Part shown: positions 23,220-36,007 of the stretch, piece by piece | How positions within the stretch are numbered: the first letter of the stretch is position 1 | How the letters are laid out: every line of letters starts with the position of its first letter | Origin: Psoroptes ovis | Taxonomy: Eukaryota > Arthropoda > Arachnida > Sarcoptiformes > Psoroptidae | Direction of reading: 5' to 3' | Assembly (NCBI GenBank): GCA_002943765.1 | Contig: PQWQ01000027.1 | Span: 62,001 to 126,000, forward strand | DNA: 64,000 bases | Position numbers and translations under genes: made by a program | Notes under the pieces: generated by a model | Told to the model about the DNA's origin: nothing | What the model saw: the letters and a program-made list of their open reading frames with translations, nothing else | Database searches by the model: none

Positions 23220-24457
23220 CAATCGGATTTTTTGAATTATTTTATGGTTTTATTTCCTTTTATTCATGTCAATATTGAAATATATTCATTCCATTTACTT
23301 GGCTAAATACTAAGATGATTTTACGATGAAAATAATAATGATGAGATAACAACGGGTGAATATAGGCAAAACAACAAAATTTTTAAAATTCGAAAATCGA
23401 ATCAATTCGAAAAAATTTCAAAAGGCATTTGTTGCAGATAGAGAGGTGGTGGTGGTTTCCCCAGTGTGTTCCACATTCGGGTATAACAGGTAATTGAACA
23501 ATATTTTTATTATTATTTGGCACAATATTTTTATTTATACCTTTGAATTCACTTAGTATAGAGTATTATATCAATTCCAAAATCTAAGAAATGATAAGAA
23601 AATTTTGAAATTAAAATCATTTGGATTATAAAATGTAAATACTATACAATACCAATGGACACATTTAACAACCATAATTCAATAATAATAATGATTTATA
23701 TAAATAACAATAATTACAAATACACTCACACAAATTTACAAATAAACAAATAAGAATTATATCTTATGTATATTATTATTAATTCACAAGAATAAATGTT
23801 GAATTGACAGCTACACATAGGTTCTAACCCTACATTTCGTTAATTATGATAATTATTTAGGATTGAAAATGATTGATTAATTCGAATGAAATGATTCAAA
23901 TTGAATTCAAATTAATTCGAATTTTGAATTTTCTCAAAAATCAATCAGAAAAGTCAAATTGAGACTAAAGACTATTTTCAATTATTATTGAAAAACCATA
24001 TGTAGTGATTGATTGCGTGTGTAAATGTGTGTATGACTGTGTGTGTAGATGTGTAAATTTTAATGTGATTTTGTGTGTATTTTCATTTTATTTTATGATT
24101 CGCTTGGTTGGCTATTTTTTTCGTTGTTGGAATGACGAAAATGATACAATGATACACATACAATTACAACATTCAATGAGTGTAGATTCATCTAGAATCC
24201 AAGAATCAACAACTCAAGTAAATAGTTGATGATGATGATGATGATATATCATCAATGACGACATATCAAATGTTGTATTGTACCCCTTGTGATAAGGGTC
24301 GATCCATTATTTATGAAATTTTTCCAACTTTTACTATTTATTATTATTATCACCATAATCATTATCATTATTCCGAAATACACATATAGTTTTTGACGTA
24401 TTCAACTATATATTTATTCAAAAACTTAATTTCACTTTTTAACATTGGCACTGAAAT
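23220..24457. other. SCAI 5' flank and intergenic region
   Basis: Between the SCAI start codon and the COP1 3' end. The first about 250 bp probably contain the SCAI leader and promoter. The rest is AT-rich with GATGATGAT and TGTGTG-type simple sequence. A 74-codon frame at 24005-24229 (Cys/Val-rich, from TGTG repeats) is not convincing as a gene. Confidence 0.4.
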
Positions 24458-24499
24458 AATCATTGATAGAATATGCGCAAGAATATTCTATCAATGATT
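24458..24499. repeat. Perfect 17-bp inverted repeat (hairpin)
   Basis: Arms AATCATTGATAGAATAT (24458-24474) and ATATTCTATCAATGATT (24483-24499) are exact reverse complements around an 8-base loop GCGCAAGA. It lies 19 bp from a family 2 element but does not share that family's termini. Confidence 0.85.
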
Positions 24500-24518
24500 T
24501 TTTGAAAAATGAAAATGA

Positions 24519-24683
24519 TACAGGGTTTAAAGTTTTTATTCGGAGTTTTGAAATTAATTTTCGTAATTTTCAAGTTGAATTTCGTAGTTTTGAATGTGAT
24601 TTTAAACTGTAAAATTACGAAATTCAATTTTAAAACTACGAAAATTAATTTTAAAAACCCGAATCAAAACTTGAAATCCTGTA
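24519..24683. mobile_element. Family 2 palindromic element, copy b
   Basis: 165 bp flanked by TA on both sides. The left end CAGGGTTTAAAGTTTTTATT pairs with AATCAAAACTTGAAATCCTG; inner arms TTTTCGTAATTTTCAAG and TTACGAAATTC continue the symmetry. A 66-codon frame crosses it but is an effect of the palindrome. Confidence 0.85.
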
Positions 24684-24770
24684 TATATGCATGCTTTGCT
24701 TTGCATTAAAAGTGTCATTAAATGAAATCGATTTTTTTTTTGATTTAAAATATTCAACACAATTAAAAAT

Positions 24771-27061
24771 TTAAAATTCAGTACTACTCACCATAATGAT
24801 ACCTTGAGAATTGGCGGCAACAATCACATTACTTGATTTACGCCAACAAATCGAGCTGCAAAATTCATTTACATCTTCTTTTTCCGGCTTTTTGCATTGA
24901 TTATATTCAAATTTAATGCAAATAAAGGGTTGAAAAACATTAAATAAAATGTTATTAAATCAATAATTGAGTACTCACTGATTTAATATTGAATGAATAA
25001 TTCAACATTTGTCTCTCGATTCCTTTATAATAAACAGAAAATGTATTATTTTCACTACCACAAGCAATAAAATCATCATTCGTTGTTAGCCCAACAAAAT
25101 GTTTTTCATTCAAATGTCCATGATATGTTTTCATACAATTTGAATGTCGAGTTGACCATAATTTTATTTGACTATCAATCGATGATGATATTAATTCATT
25201 TTCATTCAAAAATCGTATCAATGATACTGCTTTTGAATGTCCACGATATAAAAATAGCGGTTCTTTTGTTTGCCGCAGATCATAATAATAAACATTATGA
25301 TCAGCTGATGAAAATGCTAAATAATAAAGTTTTTGTGGATTAAATCGTACTGAACAAACATTAGCTTTGATTTGTAATGTACGAATCGATGATTGTGTAT
25401 TGATTGACCATAATTTCACTGTACAATCATCGGATCCAGATGCAATAATATTATGATCAATTTTATTAAAATCAACACCCCAACAACGTTTTTCATGTTC
25501 TTGAAATTGATTCAAGTGTTGCCCGAGAAATGCATCCCAAACAATAACGCTACCATCATAATCACTTGTTGCCATCATTGCTTTATGATATGAATTCCAA
25601 TTTAAACAGCTGATTTTCGATGCACAATCAATATCAATGATTGGATAACAATTACCAATCGAATCTTTAATGACTGATGAATAATCAAATATTCGAATTT
25701 TCTTAATTACACCAGTGATTGCAAAAAATTCATTATCTTTATCAAATTCAATACTTGATATTAAATGTGAAGATGATGATAGTGATTCTGTTGAAAAATT
25801 TAATATTGCCAATGGCCTGATATCAGTATAACGAGTAAATTGATTCAAATCACGAGAAAATTCTGTCAATCTTTTCAGCGATAATTCATAATCATTATCA
25901 ATATAATTGTGGCCACCAAAATTATCCTTCTTACAATAACTGAGATAACATTTTTCCAAGTCATCAAAATGGAAATTTATTTTTTTCCTCTTCATTTCAA
26001 TTGAGGCACTAATGTCATTATTAGTATGCATACAATTGCCAAATGATTTTGAATTGAATGCATGATTCGAAGGGTCTATGGATGTTTGGCTGTCGTTATT
26101 ATGATTATTTGAATGGGTCATTTGTTGTTCATCATTGATTGTTGGAGGATTTTTGATCAACATTTCATAATCATTATCAATTTGTGATATTTCCACTTGT
26201 AATAATTTAAATTGTTCATGTTTGCGGGTGGATAATTTTTGCAAAAATTCTTTTAATAATTCATTTTGATCAATTTGTGCTTTCTATAAAGGGTAAAATA
26301 ATTGAAAATAAATAAGTTTAAAGGTTGATATCTTTGCCAAATTTTACCTTTTCCAAATGTTTTTTTCTTTGATTTAATATATTCAACAATTGATCAATTT
26401 CATCGGTATCAAGTTCTTCGGATTTTTCTAATACAATTTTCTGGACATCATTCAATCGGTTGCCGGGCTAATTTTTGGGTTCGAATCAAATTTAAATAAT
26501 CGTTCAAAATACATTGAAAAACCTACCTGGGTTTTTGTCAATTCATTTTCCATCGTTTTCATTCGTTTATATTTCAAAGCCAGCTCATTTACTTGTTTAA
26601 AAATGGAAATGAAACTCGATTAGTAGAAAATCAAATCGAATTCAAATTGAATTGAATACTCACGTAAATAATTGGGGAAAAATTGTTCAACAAAATATGA
26701 ACATTGGGGACAACGATTATTATTTTCGGACAAGCTTTCAGTGATACATTTACAGCTGATTTAAAATAAGAAATTGAAAAATGGATCAAATTTGGTCAAA
26801 TAATAATAATTACCAAAATGTATGGCCACATTTAGTAACTTGAGCTTCTTCAAGAAAATCTAAACAAATTGGACTAAATTTTAAGATTATAGATTATTCA
26901 TGAGTGAATGATTTGAATAAATTGAAATTAAATTACCAAATAAATTCAATATCAATTCGATTGATTGAATCTGTCAAAGCATTCGATGATTTATGTTTTT
27001 TTCTTGATGTCGAAGGCGATATTGATGATGTTGATGTCGATGGTAATAGGTTGTTCGACAT
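24771..27061 (-). CDS. COP1: COP1-type E3 ubiquitin ligase (RING, coiled coil, WD40)
   Basis: COP1 (RFWD2) binds pseudosubstrates and transcription factors such as c-Jun through its WD40 propeller and ubiquitinates them with DET1-DDB1-CUL4. Seven exons: 27061-26937, 26873-26814, 26755-26664, 26591-26527, 26467-26348, 26283-24979 and 24887-24771, giving 627 residues. After a Ser-rich start, the RING (residues about 42-85) reads FICPICLDFLEEAQVTKCGH, then FCCKC and RCPQC, leading to PNYLLNELALKYKRMK. A coiled coil follows (DEIDQLLNILNQRKKHLEK). WD40 repeats begin near residue 309 with family sequence ISCLNWNSYHKAMMATSDYD, FQEHEKRCWGVDF, IIASGSDDCTVKLWS, SSADHNVYYYDLRQTKEP and FIACGSENNTFSVYYKG. 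The last exon ends NVIVAANSQGIIMVSSTEF; because ATG|GTGAGT there is also a perfect splice donor, a further small exon is possible. Confidence 0.94.
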
Positions 27062-27741
27062 GATTCAACAATTTAAAATCATTTGACTCAGATTCAACTA
27101 AATTTTGAAATTGATTCGAATGCCGAAAACATTTGTTTTTTCATTTGGCAAAATTTCAACCTATCCTCTTTGAATGGCCCCAATTTTTAAATTTTTAATT
27201 TGGCGCCATCAAAAAATTGTCAGAATTTTCACTAAGCATTGAAAGAATTCCGTCCATTTTTCATTGCTCAAATATTTCGAATCATGAATGAATTTTATTC
27301 ATGGTTATTGGTTGATTGATTCATGTTCAATTCGATTTTCAAGGTTTCAATCATTTTTGGCAATCAACCAAATTCAATTGGATAAACGCGTCAAGAGCTT
27401 TGATCATTTTTGGGATTAAAGGATTATAAATTTTACGCATGTCGATATTTGACTGTAATAATTCGATTTACGATTCTGATTTCGTTAATTATGAATAAAT
27501 AATTTGATTTTATTCTTATTATTTTTCATTGTGATTATGTGAGGATTGAATTAATCTCGATCAATTCAAAATCAAAATTGATTATATTCACAGAGAAAAT
27601 ATTTTGATTAATTTAAGTTTTAATTCGTAGTTTTAAAATTAAATTTCATAGTTTTCAATGGTGATTTGCAATTGTAAAATTACGAAATAAAACTTTAAAA
27701 CTACGAATTAAAACTTTAATCACTGAAAATTCAATTTTGAA
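27062..27741. promoter_or_regulatory. Divergent promoter region COP1/TRPC
   Basis: 680 bp between the start codons of two divergent genes. The COP1-proximal half is plain AT-rich sequence; the TRPC-proximal part is largely a degenerate family 2 palindrome (about 27605-27722). The promoter role is inferred from layout. Confidence 0.4.
27605..27722. mobile_element. Family 2 palindromic element, copy c (ends degenerate)
   Basis: Arms TTAAGTTTTAATTCGTAGTT and ACTACGAATTAAAACTTTAA pair, with inner AATTTCATAGTTTT and AAAATTACGAAAT. The terminal CAGGGTTTC is not preserved. It ends about 20 bp before the TRPC start codon. Confidence 0.7.
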
Positions 27742-30700
27742 ATGAAAAATCAATCACAGCAAGCAAATGGCAATGTTCACAATGGTGAAAATGCTTCGAT
27801 TGAAGATGAAAGTGATAATTTCACTAAATATTACGGCAAACATCCATCAACGACCCTGCACAAACGGCGACAATCACAGAATTACACCCGAAAATTGTCC
27901 ATGATGGAAAAGAAATTCTTATTAGCAGTCGAACGTGGTGATCTACCAGCTGTGAAGAGGTAAATACCTACGAATTTATATATTCGATCAGTCGATTCAA
28001 TGTTTTCTATGAACCAAGAATAATCAACTACAGTAATTCATCAACCAACATAACCGATGACGATAGATTCGATATTGATTGTTGTGATCCAATCGGTAGA
28101 AATGGTCTGCTGATGGCTATTGATAATGAAAATATTGAAATGATAAAATTGTTACTGGTATCAGGTATTCAAATGAAAGATGCCCTGCTACATGCAATCA
28201 ATGAAGATTTTGTTGAAGCTGTTGAATTGTTGTTGGATCATGAAAGCCAAATACATGTAGCTGGTCAACCACATTCATGGGAATCGGTTGAACGTGAAAC
28301 ATTCACTAATGATATAACACCGTTGATATTGGCTGCACATCGTAATAATTATGAAATTGTTAAAATAATTTTAGACCGAAATATATCGCCAATACCGATA
28401 CCACATTGTACAAGATGTGGCTGTAAAGAATGTCGTGTGGCCAGCAAAGAAGATTGTCTTCAACATTCACGTTCTCGGATAAATGCATTCAAAGCTCTGT
28501 CATCACCATCATTGATTGCGTTGAGCAGTAAAGACCCGATATTGACAGCATTCGATCTTAGTTGGCAGCTGAAACGGCTAAGTTTTTTAGAACCTGAATT
28601 CAAAAATGAATACCAACAACTACGAAAACAATGTCAATCATTTGCAACTGCCCTATTAGATCATACAAGAACAAGTGATGAACTGGAAACGCTATTGGAT
28701 TATGATACTGAACGTGATCCAATCGATACCGATCATGAACGTTTACAATTATCACGCTTGAAATTAGCCATACAAATCAAACAGAAAACATTTTGTGCAC
28801 ATGCAAGTGTACAACAATTACTGGCATCAATATGGTATGATGGTTTACCTGGATTTCGTCGTAAAAATATTGTTCGACAAATATTTCAATTAATTGGCAT
28901 AGGGTTATTGTTTCCATTTTTATCGATTGCTTACATTGTTGCACCATATTCAATGGCTGGTAAATTTATTAAAAAACCATTCATCAAATTTATTTGCCAT
29001 TCAGCCAGTTATATTACATTTTTGAGTAAGTTTCAATTTGTTTTCTCAATACTTTTGATTGATTGTCAATTTCTTTCAATCAGTCTTACTAATGTTAGCA
29101 TCACAACGTATCGAAACAAATATATTTGGATTGAATCCAATGGAGAATGTTAATAATAAAACAACGAAAAGGTTTTGTTTTGTTTTCTTATGTTGATTAG
29201 TTCATTGATTGATTGATTTTTGATTAATATTTAAAATAAACACAGAGGATCATTACCATCATATATTGAGCTATGTATATTGGCATGGGTATTCGGATTG
29301 ATATGGAGTGAAATAAAACAATTATGGGATTTAGGCATAATCGAATATCTCAGTGATATGTGGAATATTTTAGATTTTATTAATAATTCATTATATGTCG
29401 CTACAATTACACTGCGTATTATTGCATATTATCAAACGAAAAAAGAACTAATGAATGGATTGATATTGAATCGTCGTGAAAATTGGGATGATTTCGACCC
29501 GATATTGCTATCGGAAGGATTATTTGCAACAGCAAATATTTTCAGTTCATTGAAATTGGTTTATATTTTCTCGGTTAATCCATATTTAGGACCATTACAA
29601 ATATCCCTGGGACGTATGGTTATTGATATATTGAAATTTTTCAGTATTTATCTGCTGGTATTATTTTCATTTGCATGCGGTATGAATCAGCTGTTATGGT
29701 ATTATGCTGATTTAGAAAAACAAAGCTGTTTTGTTCAACAATTCAAATCATCAACTAATGATTCCATGACCAGCCAAACAACATCGGCAATGATCAATGA
29801 AATATCACATCCGAATGCATGTTTAACATGGAGACGTTTTGCAAAGTTAGTGGAATGTTTATTTGATTTTTTTATGAGGTTTATTCAAAGGTCATAATTT
29901 CTTTATATTTTCTAGTTTGTTTGAATCAACACAAACCCTATTTTGGGCAACATTTGGATTGATTGATTTGGATGATTTTGAATTGACCGGGATCAAAAGC
30001 TATACCAGGTTCTGGGGCCTATTAATGTTTGGAGTCTATAGTATTATCAATGTTGCTGTTCTGCTGAATTTATTGATAGCAATGATGAATCATTCATATC
30101 AATCGATAAGTGTAAGATTATAGTTAATGAATTAATCGAATTATTATCAATATTTTTTTGAAATTTTCAAAAGGAACAAGCTGATATTGAATGGAAATTT
30201 GCCCGAAGTAAATTATGGATGAGTTATTTTAGTGATGGTGCAACAGTACCACCACCATTCAATATTATACCGACACCAAAGTCCTTGTTTTATATGATTG
30301 TTTGGATGATTCGATTTTGTTTAGGTAAAACAAAACGTGGTAAAAATGAAGCAATTCGTATCAGTAGAGTATGTGTGATTTGAATTGATTTAATTTTCAA
30401 GTTTTAATTCGTAGTTTTAAAATTAAATTTCGTAATTTTACTGTTTGAAATTGCATTCAAAACTACGAAAATCAATTTTAAAACTCCAAATTAAAACTTG
30501 AAACCCAGTAAGTAATTTCAAAAAATATTCACGGATTAATTAACAACACAGAGAAAACAAATACGTGCAAACGAGAGGGATCATAAATATTATCATGTAA
30601 TCAGATCATTGGTAAGACGTTATATTATGAATGAACAGCGAATACAAGAAAGACAACGTGGCGTTACCGAAGATGATTGTAATGAAATCAAACAAGAAGT

Positions 30701-31577
30701 CAGTGCGCTACGTTATGAATTGATCGATATACTTGGTCATACAAGTAATTTGAATAATAACAATAACCTTCACAATCATACCTGTTCGAATAATTTGAAT
30801 TTTTTGAAAAAATTCAGAGATTCATTCAATGATTCTCCAAATTTCAATTTCAATTTCAATGATAATGATAATGATAGTTGTCAAAGTATATGTCCAATCA
30901 GTAAAAAAAGTAGACAACGTGAAAGACGTTTAATCAAAGGTTTTAATTTTGATCAACCATTATTATTTGATTGTAATAATATTAATAATGATTCGAAAGA
31001 ACGGCTAATCGCGGAAACAAATTTTGAATTGAATAATACCATCTCAGATGATAATAATATCGAAATCGATGGTGATCACAAAAAAATATCAAAACGTTCA
31101 TCAGTATCGATATCACCATTAAATTCAAATTATTTATTAAAAAATAAATTTTATCGTACAGCACAGCAATTAGTACAAAACAAGAAAATCAGTGCTAAAT
31201 GGAAACAATTCAGAAATAATCATAATCACCATCATCAACATCAACAACATCGTAGTAGTCATGATTCATTTGAAAGTGATTGCACTGTTAATACTGATAA
31301 TAGCTGTCATAGTCACAATCATTTAGATAATCAAAATCGATCGAAATACGATGCTGATCTTAAACGACAAATTTTCGCTAGAAAATTCGATTCAATGACA
31401 TTGAGTCAGCCAGCGATATCATTTTCATCATTACAACGTAAACAACAAAAGCGACAACAGGCGCCACAGGAATCGAATGATGAACAACAGCCTGCAAAGG
31501 CGTCGACAGCACCAATACAATGTGGTCTGGATGACAAAGGTCATAATAATGATGAAAACGATTCACATTGGATTTAA
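27742..31577 (+). CDS. TRPC-family cation channel (TRP/TRPL/TRPgamma type)
   Basis: A plasma-membrane cation channel gated downstream of phospholipase C, closest to the insect TRP/TRPgamma group. Seven exons: 27742-27959, 28019-29025, 29084-29171, 29246-29845, 29916-30111, 30174-30368 and 30552-31577, giving 1109 residues. The N-terminus has ankyrin-type repeats (EKKFLLAVERGDLPAVKR, NIEMIKLLLVSGIQMKDALL, TPLILAAHRNNYEIVKIIL) and the TRPC Cys motif CTRCGCKEC. Six membrane segments follow; the pore region reads NLFESTQTLFWATFGLIDLD, then SIINVAVLLNLLIAMMNHSY (S6) and the TRP box EWKFARSKLWMSYF with PPPFNIIPTPKS. The C-terminal tail from residue about 800 is Asn/His/Gln-rich and low in complexity. 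The intron 30369-30551 holds a family 2 element. Confidence 0.95.
30391..30510. mobile_element. Family 2 palindromic element, copy d
   Basis: About 120 bp inside a TRPC intron. Left TTTTCAAGTTTTAATTCGTA pairs with right AAATTAAAACTTGAAACCC; inner TTTAAAATTAAATTTCGTAA pairs with the opposite arm. Confidence 0.8.
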
Positions 31578-31686
31578 TTTGACTTGATCAAATCTTATTT
31601 TAATCAAACAAAATAAAACTTAATATTCAATAAAATCTTCGAATGTTCAAAAAAAATAAACATTTTAAAATTCGAATAGGTCCTTT

Positions 31687-34600
31687 TTACAATGGTTCAG
31701 TGGTCGAATCAAGCCAATAGGTGAAAAATTCACCTTTGTCCTAATGGAAAATTGAAAAATTGGAAATATTTAGAATTAAAATGATTAATCGATTGATTAA
31801 TGATTACCTTGATTTCAATTTTTCCACGTTCACTAATTTCGAAACATTGAAATGTATCCAATAATAATTTAGTCGATTCTGAAATATGAATTTTCATCGG
31901 CTCCCCATGACTTTCTAATTTTGTTGCTAAAATGACTGTTTCACCGAATACAATGTATTTGGGCATTTTTGAACCAACAACACCGGCATCACATGGGCCA
32001 CTATTGATGCCGATACGTAAACGTAATTTGGTTTTCGGTAAATGAGGTATACGAAATTTATCGACTGCTTCTTTCAATTTCAATGCCATCAGCGCAATTT
32101 CCTTGGCATGATTATTTCCATTTCGTATCGGCAAGCCAGATGCAACCATATATGCATCACCAATTGTTTCGAATTTGAATGCATCAAAATAACCGATTGT
32201 TGAATCGAAACAAGTATATAAATCATTCAACAAGTTGACCACTTGCATCGGATTTGATTGTGATGAGATTGTCGTGAAGCCAACGATATCCGAATGAAAT
32301 ATTGTGACCGATTCGAATGTTTCAGGTATACAATGCCGTCCAGCTTTCAATTCATTGGCAACATATCGTGGTAATATTTGATACAATAATTCTTCAGCAC
32401 AATTCTTCTCTTCGATTGCGATCGCTGCTTTTTCTTCAACAATTTTCTCTAAATTCTCGGCATATTGTTCCATACGTTTCAATAGATTGTCCAAGAAATT
32501 AGTGCTGGTGATTCCTTTGGATATTTTCTTAAAATATGCTTTTATTTTAACAAATTCAGGACGATTTTGTGGATCTTCACTCCAACATAATTCCATTAAT
32601 TTAATCAAATTTTTCGGACAATCTTTACAATCAACATGTGGCCGATATGGTACTTCACCACCCATTTTCACTCGGTCTAATATTTCTGTCGGTTCCAAAC
32701 ATGATTTCTCTTCATTTGTCGATTCGAATGGTTCACATCTTGTTATTATTTCTTGTAAAATAATGGCAAATGAATAAATATCACCTTTTTGTGAACCACT
32801 TAAAAATGGTTCAGGTGAACGTAATTGTTCAGGCGCTGTCCAAAATAATGAACGTGGATTTATTTCATTATCTCTCGAAATTTGTTTGTACAAATGTCTT
32901 AGGCCATAATCACCGATTTTAATCATAAATCTTCCATCCATCAAACAATTGGTTGATTTTAAACGTCCATGAAATTTAATTTCACTGTTATGTAGATAAA
33001 TCATTCCTTCAATAATATCACTGATGATTGAATAACGAAATGTCCAATCGATTTGCATTTTTTCTGATTCTAAAATATCACGTAAACTACCTTTCATCAT
33101 CAGCTCAGTGATGACACCAATATTATTTTCATCAATACAAAGACCAACAAATTTCACCAGATTTTCATGCAGCGAATCACGCATATGTGTCAATTCGAGC
33201 AACAATTTTCGGCCGATTGATAATTTTTTAATATTCAATGGTTTGAATGCAACACGTAAGCCTCGACAGTGGCCAACTAATACCGGGCCAAAACAACCAT
33301 ATGCACTTGCTAATGAATGAGTGGTCGATATTTGTGTCACTGTTCGTGTCATACTTGTAGATTTACCTGAACGTCCAACACTTTCACCATCAAATGTACC
33401 GATGGACAATGATGATTTTTTACCAATTTGTTCATTTGGAAATTCAATTTCACTGTAATTTACTTGCCACCATCTACTTTGTAGGTCATTTTCCATTTTA
33501 ATTTTTCGTATAACGAAATATGCAACCGTAGAAATGACAGTGACAATACTGAGAATAGTACATATAATGATGATTATAGTGAATGCTCCTTGTTTTTGGC
33601 AATGAGCAGCCATACCATCAAAACCACAAAATGGTACATCTAGAGGTGCTGATGTACCATTTGGCCATCGTATTCGGGCACCTTCAATACGTTGTATGAT
33701 ACGTTTACGTCCATTAAACATCATAACAGGACGCATAATACCCATTTCCGAGTCGAAATCATTTAATGTATAATCTAATTCACGATCACCATTTTCATTC
33801 AAATACATTTCACCTGTTAAACCATTTTGAAATACATTATTCCATAAATATTGATTAATACGATCATTTATGGTAATATTATCATCATTAAAATTATGAT
33901 CATCGATTGATTTATTGAATGCCCAAGCGAAAAAACAAAACGAATCATATAATGCAGCTATTAATGGATTTACCTTGATTTAAAAGAAATAAATCGAATT
34001 AATTTGAAATTTCTTATGAATTCAAACATACATTTACTTGTAAATCAGCGATACCCATTGCTTGATTCGATGTTTTACGAAATACTTTATTCACAAATAA
34101 ATTATATTCAGGTGATTTCGGTACGTGGACACTTATGGTCATGAATGAATCCCATATTATTTTCGCCTTTCGATTATTCTTATCGCCTTGTTTATACCAA
34201 CCTAACTCTTCATTATCATTCAATAGTTGAAGACTGAAAAATGCATATCCATTTACCATTTCTAAATCATATGCACGTATCAATAGTGTACGTGCCATTG
34301 ATAATGTTGTTACTAGAAAAAATACTGGTCACCCGAATTGAAGAAAAAATTAAGATTATAGCCATTAGAGACGAGTTGAAAGGGTTGAATTGCATTGAAT
34401 ATGAATACCTCGAGCTGATTTTTTAGCCTGTAATAAGCATTTATCTAATGATTCATCATTTTCGATCATTTTATCGGTCAATATTTGTTTATCGACAAAT
34501 ATTTCATAATCATCCACATTATCATTGAATGCATTAACAAAACTTTTGGTTATAATTGAACTTTGTTCATAATTTTCATCAACGATCAATGATATATGAT

Positions 34601-35421
34601 GCCAATCATGATCTTGTAATATTTTAATGAAAAATAATGCAACACGATCTGAAATAAATTGGAATATTTGAAATTTTTCAAAACAATAGATTTAAAACCA
34701 AACCTAATGCAAACGATACTCTTGTGAGGGTTTTATAGACATTTTTATCGGAAAATTCAATTCCAATACCACCGGCAGTCATAAGCGGTAGATTCCAATA
34801 CGAAGCTAGTCGGCCAACTTGTTCCAAACCTTTAGTACAGATTGGACCAATCAGTGCATTGATATTATCCAGATAATAATGTTCGGCAACAATAGCACTC
34901 ATCACATTTGATTCGCAACTATTTTCATCAAAACGTGTAATCAATTTAAAGCTGATTCGATGATATTTACGTTGTATATCGGTCAATGCTAATTCCAATG
35001 ATGTTTTCAATATTTCATAATGAATCGGCAACTCTTTTTGATTCGATATTAACATTAATATTGTTGCATTATGATATTGATGTTGTTGATTATTGTTATT
35101 ATCATCAATGTGATGATTGATATTAGCATAAAATTCAGTGGTTATCGAATCGATATTTGTATTATTTATCATCATTGGAGATTGAGTGATTGATTGATAA
35201 TGGTATTGGTTCGAAGGTTGGATCGGTGGCATCGGTTGAAACCTTGGTTGATTCGGTGGCTGATGCTGATCAGGTGGCGGTGGTACATCATAATAATTAT
35301 CATGATTATTATTAACACTGGTATGATATCTTCGACGCGGATATTGTTGTATATTCAATGATGTTCGAGCTAATATCATTAAAATGATTAATATTTTTAA
35401 AATTTGATTCATTTTGTCCAT
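31687..35421 (-). CDS. Receptor guanylate cyclase with altered catalytic residues
   Basis: Single-pass receptor of the natriuretic-peptide receptor/membrane guanylate cyclase type. Exons 35421-34704, 34648-34409, 34312-34038, 33973-31808 and 31740-31687 give 1150 residues. A signal peptide (LKILIILMILARTSLN) leads into a Pro/Gln/Asn-rich segment and the ANF-receptor ligand-binding fold (INALIGPICTKGLEQVGRLA, VYKTLTRVSFALD). The membrane segment is near 541-565 (IIIIICTILSIVTVISTVAY). A kinase-homology domain (about 630-905) has FHGRLKSTNCLMDGRFMIKI with no catalytic Asp, as usual in this family. A dimerisation helix and cyclase domain follow: SDIVGFT and ETIGDAYMVASGLP keep both metal Asp residues, but YIVFGETVILATK replaces the usual YCLFGDTVNTASR, so the guanine-contacting Cys (now Ile1085), catalytic Asn (Ile1092) and Arg (Lys1096) are lost. 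It may be inactive or need a partner. Confidence 0.93.
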
Positions 35422-35767
35422 TCAAAATCTTCACTGGTTCTTGACAGTTTGCCACAATAATTCAAAATGAATTCAAAATGAATGGTGGTCAAAATTTCGT
35501 TCGAATTTCGAATGTTTTGTTTTGTTTTTGGGTAAAACATTTTAATCGGTCAAATCAAATTATCATCTCAAGGTGATTTCGGTAATTATCTCTCATTTTC
35601 TCGAACAATTATTGCATTTTCTTCAAATGAAATTGGATTCCTTATCAAATAATGGTCATTATTTTGAAATATTTATTTACCAAAAAAGATGACCGATTTA
35701 CTTTGAAATGATTTTGCCTCAAAAAAGGCAAAAAGGCCCCCGCAAAATCCATTATCAAAAATGTCAT

Positions 35768-35792
35768 TAAGTTTCAAGTTTTTATTCGGTGA
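35768..35792. mobile_element. Solo arm related to family 2
   Basis: The stretch TTAAGTTTCAAGTTTTTATT followed by CGG matches the terminal arm of family 2, but no complementary second arm is present nearby. It is probably a decayed remnant. Confidence 0.5.
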
Positions 35793-35926
35793 AAATTTCT
35801 GTTATTTTTATTTATTTTTATTCATTCATCAATTGAAAGATATTGCAAAGGAAAATAATGAAATAAAAAAAAAAATTCGATTATAGAATTTATCAGATCA
35901 ATTGTTATTTATTTGATTATATTTGA

Positions 35927-36007
35927 TTAGATTGTCCGAAAAGTTTTTGCCGATTATTTCGTAGAAAACTCGAAAGAAAATCGGTAAAAACTTATCGGAC
36001 AACCTAA
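35927..36007. mobile_element. Family 1 palindromic element, copy c
   Basis: 81 bp. Left TTAGATTGTCCGAAAAGTTT pairs with right CTTATCGGACAACCTAA; inner TTGCCGATTATTTCG and AAAATCGGTAAAAA pair. AT-rich flanks include TA. Confidence 0.85.

Noticed and set aside
24509..24709. Small protein gene on the plus strand
   Set aside because: The frame lies inside a family 2 palindrome; its Lys/Phe/Asn-rich sequence mirrors the inverted repeat, and similar frames appear at 10579-10933 on both strands for the same reason.
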